Assembly: GCA_001783255.1 (NCBI GenBank)
Contig: MFRB01000040.1
Span: 1-9,948 of the forward strand
DNA: 9,948 nucleotides
Direction of reading: 5' to 3'
From: Candidatus Magasanikbacteria bacterium RIFOXYD12_FULL_33_17
GTDB lineage: Bacteria > Patescibacteriota > Patescibacteriia > Magasanikbacterales > UBA922
The notes below the pieces were generated by a model. That model ran no database searches and was not told the DNA's origin. It worked only from the letters and a program-made list of their open reading frames with translations. Both the position numbers and the translations under genes were made by a program. Below, piece after piece: positions 1-6,054 of this stretch (positions within the stretch are counted from its first letter, which is position 1; each line of letters opens with the position of its first letter).

Positions 1-1
1 C

Positions 2-763
2 CAAAAATGTCCTTACAATTACAAATTAGCTTACGTTTTGAATTTGCCAAGTAAAGGTAGTCCGCATTTTAGTTTTGGTAATACTATTCACGGGACTTTG
101 CAAGAATTTTATGAAAAAGTTCAGGATTTGAATAGTGCTAAGCAAGTATCTTTGTTTGAGACTGTTACAGAAGACAAAAGTACTGGCAAAACAAAAGTTC
201 CAAGTCAAGAAGAATTACTCGCAATTTACAAAAGAAAATGGATTCCAGATTGGTACAAGAGTAAAAATCAAAGAGAAGAATATTTTGCCAAAGGTGAAGA
301 ATTGCTCAAAGAATTTTACAGATCACAAGAAAATAATTGGACAATTCCTGTGACAATCGAAGGTGGCTTCAAAATCAAAATAGGAGAGTATTTTGTCAAA
401 GGTAGAATAGATAGAATTGATGTTGTGGCTGAAAACAAATTGGAAATTATAGATTATAAGACAGGACAGCCAAAAGATAAGTTGACGATTGATGATAAAC
501 AACAATTATTGATTTATCAAATAGCGGTAGAAACTTTGCCTCAATATCAAAATTTAGGTAAAATAGACAAATTAACTTTCTTTTATTTAAATGAAAACAA
601 AAAAATGTCTTTTGTAGGTACCGACAAAGATAAAGAAAAATTAGAAGCTAAGCTGTTTGACGCGATGGAAAGAATCCAAAAAGGGGATTTCAAAGCTACC
701 CCAAATAAACATGTTTGTCAGTATTGTGATTTTAAGGAGATATGTGAGTTTAGACAATTATGA
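2..763 (+). CDS. RecB/AddB-type PD-(D/E)XK nuclease domain with Fe-S cysteines, 5'-partial (C-terminal part of a probable helicase-nuclease)
   Basis: About 253 C-terminal residues are visible; the frame is open to the left edge, so the true start lies outside. The first codons read QKCPYNYKLAY, followed by FGNTIH, the usual entry to the PDDEXK_1 (RecB-like) domain. The nuclease core is visible: His in GNTIH (codon 89-91), Asp in GRIDRID (about 401-418), the D-x-K of IIDYKTG (446-466) and the QLLIY helix motif (503-517). A Cys at 8-10 plus a C-x2-C-x5-C tail (Cys codons at 716, 725 and 743) matches the four-cysteine Fe-S staple of AddB-type nucleases. The family cuts DNA ends during recombinational repair. 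Fusion to a UvrD/AddA-like helicase upstream is inferred from similar CPR proteins and cannot be seen here. Arg codons are almost all AGA. The stop overlaps the next start (ATGA). Confidence 0.88.
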   Translation, partial: QKCPYNYKLAYVLNLPSKGSPHFSFGNTIHGTLQEFYEKVQDLNSAKQVSLFETVTEDKSTGKTKVPSQEELLAIYKRKWIPDWYKSKNQREEYFAKGEELLKEFYRSQENNWTIPVTIEGGFKIKIGEYFVKGRIDRIDVVAENKLEIIDYKTGQPKDKLTIDDKQQLLIYQIAVETLPQYQNLGKIDKLTFFYLNENKKMSFVGTDKDKEKLEAKLFDAMERIQKGDFKATPNKHVCQYCDFKEICEFRQL

Positions 764-1278
764 TTTTATATGACATAGCCCTCATAATTATTTTATTGTT
801 TACGTCTTTTCTAATTTTGATATACGTATATTTTTTGTTTGCTACGATTAGTGCAGCTCCGTATGTACCAAGTTCTAAAGTTAGAATAAAGAAAATGATT
901 GAGATGATAGATAAACCTTTAGGAAGTACTATTTTAGAATTAGGTTCTGGTGATGGTAAGGTAGTGATAGCACTTGCTAAACAAGGTTTCAATGTTATTG
1001 GAATTGAAATTAATCCTGTTTTATGTTGGTTTAGTAAATTTCGTATCAGAAGACAAGGACTAAAAAATGCAAAGATAATTAATAAAAACTTTTGGAATTA
1101 CGATTTGAAAGATGTGGATATTATGACAATGTATTTCATACCACACAAAATGAAAAAGTTGGCAAAAAAAATAAAAAAAGAAATGAAACCTGGTAGTATT
1201 ATAGTTTCCAATGCTTTTAAACTAGATGATTGGCCTATAGACAAACAAGATGGTAAAGTTTATGTTTATGTTGTTTGA
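760..1278 (+). CDS. Membrane-anchored SAM-dependent methyltransferase, FAM173-like lysine methyltransferase family
   Basis: The protein has 172 residues. Residues 5-29 form one hydrophobic membrane helix. The linker APYVPSS (33-39) leads into a Rossmann methyltransferase with motif I LELGSGDGK (59-67), the acidic ribose-binding residue in GIEINP (E83), and a following W-F-S-K-F-R stretch. The order helix, PYVPS, GSGDG, G-x-E-x-NP, W-x-S matches the FAM173 family as I recall it; its animal members methylate lysines of mitochondrial inner-membrane proteins (ATP synthase c subunit, ADP/ATP carrier). The bacterial substrate is unknown; a membrane protein lysine is an inference from the anchor and family. 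The start is set by the 4-bp ATGA overlap with the upstream nuclease gene, which suggests translational coupling. The nearest AAGGAG (734-739) is about 20 nt upstream, too far for a normal ribosome site. Confidence 0.8.
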   Translation: MILYDIALIIILLFTSFLILIYVYFLFATISAAPYVPSSKVRIKKMIEMIDKPLGSTILELGSGDGKVVIALAKQGFNVIGIEINPVLCWFSKFRIRRQGLKNAKIINKNFWNYDLKDVDIMTMYFIPHKMKKLAKKIKKEMKPGSIIVSNAFKLDDWPIDKQDGKVYVYVV

Positions 1279-1313
1279 TTTTTTAAGATTATTTTGAATT
1301 TAAGTGTAAACGT

Positions 1314-1421
1314 GATAAGATAAAGAAATAAGATTGAGATAAATAGAGATAAGGGTTCAGTCATAAATAAAAGTTATAATTAGTATTTGTAGTTATCTCA
1401 ATATTATCTCTATTGTATCTC
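1314..1421. promoter_or_regulatory. Symmetric GAGATAA/TTATCTC motif cluster around a TATAAT box
   Basis: On the left are GATAA at 1314 and 1319 and two GAGATAA copies at 1336-1342 and 1346-1352. On the right, in inverted orientation, are ATCTC cores at 1395-1399, 1406-1410 and 1417-1421, exactly 11 bp apart. The left arm (1336-1352) pairs with 1404-1421 with one bulged base. A perfect TATAAT (1375-1380) lies between the arms, without a convincing -35 box. Such an arrangement could be operators on both sides of a promoter for the DUF721 gene. It could also be a long-loop hairpin in RNA; no good T tract follows, so a terminator is less likely. Function is inferred. Confidence 0.45.
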
Positions 1422-1444
1422 TACTTATTTTAAATAGTGAAATT

Positions 1445-1744
1445 ATGCCATTTTCCTCCCTCGGAGACACACTAAACAGCAGGTTCACTCAAAAAGGCCC
1501 ACTCAAAAAACAACTCGATGATTCTCAAGTAGTTGAAGAAGCCAAAGTTGTGTTGTCTGAGATATTTGGTGAAGATTTAGCAAAAACAGCCCTTCCACTT
1601 TTTCTCAAAAACAGAACTTTGACTATAAGTTGTAGTAGTTCAGCTATGGCACAAGAGATAAGGCTAAATCAAACGCAAATAGTGGATAAATTGAATGAAA
1701 AATTGGGTAGAAATGAAGTAGATAGAATTAGGTATTTGGCTTAG
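1445..1744 (+). CDS. DUF721 / DciA-like protein
   Basis: A small soluble protein of 99 residues. The pattern fits DUF721: an N-terminal segment, a central helix-rich region (VVEEAKVVLSEIFGEDLAK, about 29-47), a hydrophobic strand (RTLTISCSSSAMAQEIRL, 57-74) and the end NEKLGRNEVDRIRYL, where LNE-LG and the V-x-x-IR tail are typical. DUF721 includes DciA, the ancestral loader/regulator of the replicative helicase DnaB, whose domain resembles the N-terminal domain of DnaA. Whether this short CPR version loads helicase is inferred from family membership. It stands alone between two intergenic gaps, so it is probably transcribed by itself, possibly under control of the GAGATAA cluster. No Shine-Dalgarno sequence precedes the ATG. 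No other start is close enough to be better. Confidence 0.72.
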   Translation: MPFSSLGDTLNSRFTQKGPLKKQLDDSQVVEEAKVVLSEIFGEDLAKTALPLFLKNRTLTISCSSSAMAQEIRLNQTQIVDKLNEKLGRNEVDRIRYLA

Positions 1745-1763
1745 TATAACAATAATTTTGAAC

Positions 1764-1792
1764 TTGCAAACGTGCTTTAAATAGTGTAATAT
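1764..1792 (+). promoter_or_regulatory. Sigma-70-type promoter for the small membrane protein gene
   Basis: A -35 box TTGCAA (1764-1769) is separated by 17 bp from a -10 box TAATAT (1787-1792). Initiation would fall near 1799, giving a leader of about 30 nt before the ATG at 1830. The boxes match the consensus at 4 of 6 bases each in an AT-rich background, so confidence is moderate. Confidence 0.5.
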
Positions 1793-1820
1793 AAGATATA
1801 GCTAAATATAGCTATATTTT
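1793..1820 (+). other. Leader stem-loop (TATAGCT/AGCTATA) followed by T5
   Basis: TATAGCT (1797-1803) pairs perfectly with AGCTATA (1810-1816) across a 6-nt loop, and the stem extends outward through A-T pairs and one G-T pair. T residues continue from 1817 to 1821. It begins at the predicted transcription start of the next gene and ends 9 nt before its ATG. It could be a weak terminator for read-through from the DUF721 gene or a leader structure. The AT-only stem makes it thermodynamically weak. Confidence 0.35.
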
Positions 1821-1829
1821 TGTCTTACT

Positions 1830-2216
1830 ATGAATTTACGTCAATATATTGCTACAATGCTCTTTGCCACGATACTATGTTGGGTATCTTGGTTTTTTGT
1901 TATTTTAAATGTTGATCCTGCTTCATCACCTTTATCTGGCTTTCTTTTCTTTTATGGAAGCCTTTTTTTGTCTATACTTGGCACTTTGTCAATTATATTC
2001 TTTTTCTTTTATAGATTTTTCGGAGCCAAAGATTTGCCTCTATTCCGCTATGTCCAAATAAGCTTTCGTCAATCATTATTTTTGTCATTATTTATGATTT
2101 TAGCTTTGTTTTTACAAGGTCAAAATTATTTAAACATGGTTACTGGAAGTTTGTTACTTATTATGTTTGTCTTGATTATTTCGTTTAATATTTCAGTCAA
2201 GCATAAGGCAAATTAA
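1830..2216 (+). CDS. Small integral membrane protein with four predicted helices, unknown function
   Basis: The protein has 128 residues and is mostly hydrophobic. Helices are predicted at about 7-27, 36-61, 80-96 and 103-121. Charged residues lie in the loops (YRFFGAKDLPLFRYVQISFRQ between helices 2 and 3) and in the short tail VKHKAN. The N-terminus MNLRQYI, the WVSWFFVILNVDP end of helix 1 and the FRQSLFLSLF entry to helix 3 resemble a conserved uncharacterised membrane protein I associate with CPR genomes, often near aminoacyl-tRNA synthetase genes. No enzymatic motif is visible, and I assign no function. It has its own upstream promoter candidate. The ATG has no Shine-Dalgarno sequence. 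An inverted-repeat element starts 4 bp after its stop codon. Confidence 0.8.
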   Translation: MNLRQYIATMLFATILCWVSWFFVILNVDPASSPLSGFLFFYGSLFLSILGTLSIIFFFFYRFFGAKDLPLFRYVQISFRQSLFLSLFMILALFLQGQNYLNMVTGSLLLIMFVLIISFNISVKHKAN

Positions 2217-2219
2217 TTC

Positions 2220-2381
2220 TGAGCGGAGCGAAGAATCTTTCCTAAATATATTATAATAAGAAAAATTTTCTTACAAAATATTTATTTCTTCTCAGAAAAG
2301 TTATTTAAAATAGTTATTTAATAAAAATTAATTTGAAGCGTTATAGAAGTATTCCTTAAGAAAGATATTTCGCTTCGCTCA
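2220..2381. repeat. AT-rich segment bounded by 24-nt imperfect inverted repeats (MITE-like or intergenic repeat)
   Basis: The left arm 2220-2243 starts TGAGCGGAGCGAAG; the right arm 2358-2381, read on the other strand, starts TGAGCGAAGCGAA. They agree at about 20 of 24 positions. The GAGCGNAGCGAA core is far more GC-rich than its surroundings and resembles a dispersed repeat (ATTCTGAGCGNAGCGAAGAATC) I recall from intergenic regions of many bacterial genomes. The interior is AT-rich and has a further near-palindrome TAAGAAAAATTTTCTTA (2257-2273). No coding frame is evident. It fills the gap before proS; its right end lies 2 bp from the first possible ATG, so it must form the proS leader. It may be a non-autonomous mobile element, a double hairpin, or a bidirectional structure; no target-site duplication is obvious. 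Confidence 0.6.
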
Positions 2382-2395
2382 ATATGATAAAACAT

Positions 2396-3640
2396 ATGAA
2401 ACAATCACAATTATTTACCAAAACTAGAAAAGAAGCGCCTGCTGATGAAGTGTCCAAGAATGCTGAATTTTTGACACGTGCAGGATATATTTACAAAGAA
2501 ATGGCCGGTGCTTATGCTTATTTGCCATTAGGCATTAGAGTTCTCGAAAAAATAAAACAAATTATTCGTGAAGAAATGAATGCTGTTGGAGGACAAGAAC
2601 TCATCATGACTAGTCTTCAAAGAAAAGAACTTTGGGAAAATACCGATCGCTGGAGTGATGAAAATGTAGATGTCTGGTTCAAATCTAAACTTAAAAACGG
2701 GACTGAAGTTGGTTTTGGTTGGTCACATGAAGAGCCTATTAGTGAAATGATGAAAAATTATATTTCAAGTTATAAAGATCTTCCAGCTTATGTATATCAA
2801 TTCCAAACAAAAATGCGTAATGAACTCCGTGCCAAGTCTGGCATTTTGCGTGGTCGTGAATTTATCATGAAAGATCTCTATTCTTATAGTCTTGATGAGG
2901 AACAGCACGAAAAATTTTATCAAGGCGTAATAGATGCTTACATGCGTGTATTTGAGCGTGTTGGACTTGGTGATGATACTTTTGTTACCTTTGCTTCTGG
3001 TGGTGCTTTTACTCAATTCTCTCATGAATTTCAGACAATCACAGATGCTGGTGAGGATGTCATCTATATCAACCGTGACAAAAAAATAGCCATTAACAAT
3101 GAAGTCTTGAATGACAAAGTTTTACAAGATTTGGGTATAACTCGTGATGAATTAGAAGAAGTAAAAACGGCTGAAGTTGGAAATATTTTCAATTTTGGTA
3201 CCAAAAAATCTGAACAAATGAATCTTTATATCACAGATGAAAATGGTGAAAAGAAATATGTACATTTAGGATCTTATGGTATTGGTGTTTCTCGTCTTAT
3301 GGGAGTAATTGTTGAACGTTTTGCTGATGAAAAAGGTATAATTTGGCCAGAAGCGGTTGCTCCTTTCCAAATTCATCTTGTGTCACTTTGTACTGAAGAA
3401 GCGGATATCAAAAAAGCTGATGAACTTTATGAAAGTTTTGTAAAACAAAATAAAGAAGTTTTGTATGACGACAGACAAGGTGTTAGAGCGGGGGAGAAAT
3501 TTGCTGATAGTGATTTGATAGGTATTCCTCTTCGCGTAATAATCAGTCCAAAAACTTTGGCACAAGATTCTGTTGAAATCAAAAAACGTAATGAAAGTGA
3601 AGCTAAAATTGTTGAAATTGTTACATTGTTAAATGGTTAA
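2396..3640 (+). CDS. proS: Prolyl-tRNA synthetase, short form lacking the editing (INS) domain
   Basis: A class II synthetase that charges tRNA-Pro with proline in the cytoplasm. The frame opens at 2384 (MIKHMKQSQLF); I prefer the second ATG at 2396 because MKQSQLFTKTRKEAPADEVS is the usual family beginning. Counting from 2384, motif 1 is near LPLGIRVLEKI (47-57), the GWSHEE proline-pocket stretch is at 112-117, motif 2 spans MRNELRAKSGILRGREF to MKDLYSY (144-168), and motif 3 is GSYGIGVSRL (296-305). The anticodon-binding domain follows (about 320-418; VLYDDR, AGEKFADSDLIGIPLR). Total length is 418, against about 570 for standard bacterial enzymes. The difference is the roughly 180-residue deacylase insertion between motifs 2 and 3; only a short linker (about 225-270) remains. 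Misacylated Ala-tRNA-Pro would need a free-standing editor. CGT is the dominant Arg codon. No Shine-Dalgarno sequence is visible. Confidence 0.97.
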   Translation: MKQSQLFTKTRKEAPADEVSKNAEFLTRAGYIYKEMAGAYAYLPLGIRVLEKIKQIIREEMNAVGGQELIMTSLQRKELWENTDRWSDENVDVWFKSKLKNGTEVGFGWSHEEPISEMMKNYISSYKDLPAYVYQFQTKMRNELRAKSGILRGREFIMKDLYSYSLDEEQHEKFYQGVIDAYMRVFERVGLGDDTFVTFASGGAFTQFSHEFQTITDAGEDVIYINRDKKIAINNEVLNDKVLQDLGITRDELEEVKTAEVGNIFNFGTKKSEQMNLYITDENGEKKYVHLGSYGIGVSRLMGVIVERFADEKGIIWPEAVAPFQIHLVSLCTEEADIKKADELYESFVKQNKEVLYDDRQGVRAGEKFADSDLIGIPLRVIISPKTLAQDSVEIKKRNESEAKIVEIVTLLNG

Positions 3641-3678
3641 ATTGTTTATTTACTATTAGTGTTAAGATTCGTGTTTCT

Positions 3679-4725
3679 ATGTTTAACAAGTTATTCAAAA
3701 AAATAGGAAAAGATATTGCCATTGACTTAGGTACAGCCAATACTTTGGTTTATACTTCTGAAAAAGGTATTGTGATAGATGAACCATCTGTTGTTGCTAT
3801 AAACATCAAAACCGAGCAAATTTTGGCAGTAGGACAAGAAGCCAAACAAATGCTTGGAAAAACTCCTTCTCATATTCAAGTTACCAAACCACTTACAGCT
3901 GGCGTAATATCTGATTACGAAGTAACAGAAAAAATGCTTAAATATTTTATTGATAAAGTTCAAAAAGACGGTTTTTCATTTACAAATAGACCACGTGTTA
4001 TTATTGCGGTTCCGTTAGATGTCACTGAAGTAGAAATAAAAGCTGTAGAAGATGCAGTGACGTCAGCTGGAGCACGTGAAGCTATTGTTGTGCAAGGTCC
4101 TATGGCAGCCGCTATTGGAGCTCGTTTACCAATTCAAGAAGCTGTAGGTAGTATGGTAGTTGACATTGGTGCTGGCAATACTGAAATAGCTGTTTTATCT
4201 TTGAATGGTGTTGTTACTTGGAAATCTACTCAAATTGCCGGCGACGAAATGAATAGAAATATTACACAATATGCTAGAGAAGTTTTCAATTTGTTGGTTG
4301 GGGAAAGTCATGCTGAACAAATAAAAATCAAAGTTGGTTCAGCTTTACCTTCTGGTGAATTACTAGAATTTAATATGAAAGGAAGAGACGTTGTGACTGG
4401 TTTACCAAAAGAAGTTTTGGTAAACGATGCCCAAATTCGTGAAGCTTTAGCACGTAGTATCAAAACTATTGTAGACCATATCAAAATGACTTTGGAAACT
4501 ACACCACCAGAATTAATAGCTGATATTCATGAACGAGGTTTACTATTAGTTGGTGGAGGAGCTATGCTTAGAGGTATTGATAAAATAATTTCTCGTGCTA
4601 CTGAAATTTCTGTAAGAATAGCCGACGATCCACTTACAACTACTGTGAGAGGGGTTGGTATTTTGTTGGAAGAAGATGAACTTTTAAAAAATATAGCATT
4701 ACCTTCATCTAAACAAAAAAGATAA
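3679..4725 (+). CDS. mreB: Rod-shape protein MreB (bacterial actin) with altered active-site residues
   Basis: A full-length protein of 348 residues. It begins with a short amphipathic helix (MFNKLFKKIGKD) of the kind that binds the membrane. Phosphate 1 is DLGTANT (16-22), phosphate 2 is DIGAGNTEIAVLS (162-174) and the adenosine motif is VGGGAMLRGID (291-301). MreB polymerises with ATP under the membrane and guides the cell-wall elongation machinery. The usual EEP before MAAAIGA is QGP here (139-141), and the phosphate-2 GGGTTE is GAGNTE, so the two positions thought to activate the hydrolytic water (Glu and Thr) are Gly140 and Asn167. VPSGITEVE is VPLDVTEVE (111-119). The fold and nucleotide-binding motifs are otherwise intact. 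It is first in the mreBCD-mrdA run, 38 bp after proS, and probably shares its transcript. The start ATG has T at -1 and no Shine-Dalgarno sequence. Confidence 0.97.
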   Translation: MFNKLFKKIGKDIAIDLGTANTLVYTSEKGIVIDEPSVVAINIKTEQILAVGQEAKQMLGKTPSHIQVTKPLTAGVISDYEVTEKMLKYFIDKVQKDGFSFTNRPRVIIAVPLDVTEVEIKAVEDAVTSAGAREAIVVQGPMAAAIGARLPIQEAVGSMVVDIGAGNTEIAVLSLNGVVTWKSTQIAGDEMNRNITQYAREVFNLLVGESHAEQIKIKVGSALPSGELLEFNMKGRDVVTGLPKEVLVNDAQIREALARSIKTIVDHIKMTLETTPPELIADIHERGLLLVGGGAMLRGIDKIISRATEISVRIADDPLTTTVRGVGILLEEDELLKNIALPSSKQKR

Positions 4726-4737
4726 ATAAGATACTAT

Positions 4738-5532
4738 ATGGCTAACAAAAGTAAAACAAAAACATTTTTTACTATCTTTTTTGTGATTATTTTTGTTATA
4801 GTTTTTAATCATTTTCATTTGTTAAATTTTATAGAAAAACCATTTATTGCTGTTATTGATTGGAGTTTGAAACCTGTAAATAATGTAAAAACTTATTTTA
4901 AAAAATCCAAACAGGTATTGACAGAAGAAGATAAAAATACTTTGGAACAACTTAAACAACAAAATCAAGTAGCTTTAACAAATATAAAATTGTTAAACGA
5001 AGAAAATGATGAATTGAAAAAAGAATTAAATTTTTTTCTAGAGAATGATTATGAACATATTGGAGCAATAGTTTTGAGTAGAACAATCAATCCACTAGGA
5101 ACCACTCTTATGATTGATAAGGGTTCCAAAAATGGTATTAGTTTGGATAATCCTGTCGTTGTGGGTGGTGGAATTCTTATTGGGAGAATAACAAAAGTAG
5201 AAGATGATAGATCTGTTGTTAGACTTATCAACGACAACAGTAGTGCTATAGGTGCTACTATTATGAATGGAGAGAGAAGTATTGGTTTGGTAGAAGGTGG
5301 TTATGGATTAGGAGTTAGAATGAATTATATTCCACAAAATGAAATAGTTACACCTGGAGATACTATTATTTCTTCAGGCCTTACCGCTGGCATACCTCGA
5401 GGCTTAATAATTGGTAATATTGAAGTAGTTGATAAGCAACCACATGAACCTTTTCAACAAGCTGTTATTACACCAGCTGCTGATCTGGGTTACATAAATT
5501 TGGTAGCAGTTATTATTCCAAAAAAATCTTAA
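4738..5532 (+). CDS. mreC: Rod-shape-determining protein MreC
   Basis: A protein of 264 residues in bitopic MreC layout. It has a short basic cytoplasmic start (MANKSKTK), one membrane helix (about 9-28), a coiled coil (about 62-102, rich in Glu, Lys, Gln and Leu), then the paired beta-barrel extracytoplasmic domain. Family marks include IDKGSKNGI (126-134), VVGGGILIGRITKV (141-154), the GDTIISSGLTAGIPRGLIIG stretch (207-226) and the final AADLGYINLVAVI (247-259). MreC links MreB filaments to the synthases outside and activates PBP2/RodA. The gene begins 12 bp after mreB and is followed 17 bp later by mreD, so the cluster is almost certainly co-transcribed. Only a weak AAGAT precedes the ATG. 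Six of its seven Arg codons are AGA and one is CGA, in contrast to the neighbouring proS. Confidence 0.95.
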   Translation: MANKSKTKTFFTIFFVIIFVIVFNHFHLLNFIEKPFIAVIDWSLKPVNNVKTYFKKSKQVLTEEDKNTLEQLKQQNQVALTNIKLLNEENDELKKELNFFLENDYEHIGAIVLSRTINPLGTTLMIDKGSKNGISLDNPVVVGGGILIGRITKVEDDRSVVRLINDNSSAIGATIMNGERSIGLVEGGYGLGVRMNYIPQNEIVTPGDTIISSGLTAGIPRGLIIGNIEVVDKQPHEPFQQAVITPAADLGYINLVAVIIPKKS

Positions 5533-5549
5533 AATAATCTTTTATTGTT

Positions 5550-6053
5550 ATGATTAAGTCTGTATTAAAGACATTTTTTTATATTTTTTTAATAGTTACT
5601 GTTTTTGTATTAAATTTGTATTTTTCTTATTTGCTACCATATCCTTTTGAAAACATCAATTTAGTTATTGTTTTTTTGATAATATTGTTGAGTTTTTATG
5701 GTACAGGAAGTATTGTTTGGTTGGCTTTTCTGGCAGGTATTTTGATGGATTTGTATAGTGAATTATCTTTTGGAATTTTCACTATATCTTTGACTATTAG
5801 TTTTTTGTTGGTATATTGGTTATATTATGAATTTTTTGCTAATAAATCTATTTGGGCTTTGGCCACAATGACATTATTAGAAGTTATTATTTTTAGAATT
5901 TTTTATACAATTTTGATTATATTTTCTAATACAAAAATAAAAGCAACTTTGTTTGTATATTATGGTTGGGAAATACTACTTACAACTAGTCTATCCTTTT
6001 TATTATATTTTATTTTAGAAAAGACTTTTACAAAATTTAGATTAATAAAATAA
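5550..6053 (+). CDS. mreD: Rod-shape-determining membrane protein MreD
   Basis: A very hydrophobic protein of 167 residues with five to six membrane helices (about 6-28, 36-50, 54-66, 74-95, 101-124 and 136-157). The GILMDLYSELSFGIFTIS stretch (63-80) matches the G-x-L-x-D-L-x-S-x-x-x-x-G signature of MreD family proteins. MreD works with MreC in the inner membrane as part of the elongation complex; its biochemical role is less clear than that of its partners. Sequence conservation in this family is low, so the call rests on this motif, the helix pattern, the length and the fixed gene order mreB-mreC-mreD-mrdA. The ATG has no Shine-Dalgarno sequence. The mrdA ATG follows one base after the TAA stop. 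Confidence 0.88.
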   Translation: MIKSVLKTFFYIFLIVTVFVLNLYFSYLLPYPFENINLVIVFLIILLSFYGTGSIVWLAFLAGILMDLYSELSFGIFTISLTISFLLVYWLYYEFFANKSIWALATMTLLEVIIFRIFYTILIIFSNTKIKATLFVYYGWEILLTTSLSFLLYFILEKTFTKFRLIK

Positions 6054-6054
6054 C

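Noticed and set aside
734..740. AAGGAGA as ribosome binding site of the methyltransferase
   Set aside because: It lies about 20 nt before the ATG, beyond usable spacing, and codes for conserved residues (KEI) of the nuclease tail. ATG and GTG codons nearer to it run into stops at once.
38..763. TTG at 38 as the start of the nuclease gene
   Set aside because: The frame stays open to the window edge and the upstream codons encode the conserved KCPYNYKLAY stretch with the first Fe-S cysteine, so the gene starts outside the window.
3626..3667. Separate promoter between proS and mreB
   Set aside because: TTGTTA with TACTAT at 19-bp spacing, or TTGTTT with no good -10, are weak matches in AT-rich DNA. 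Co-transcription is simpler.
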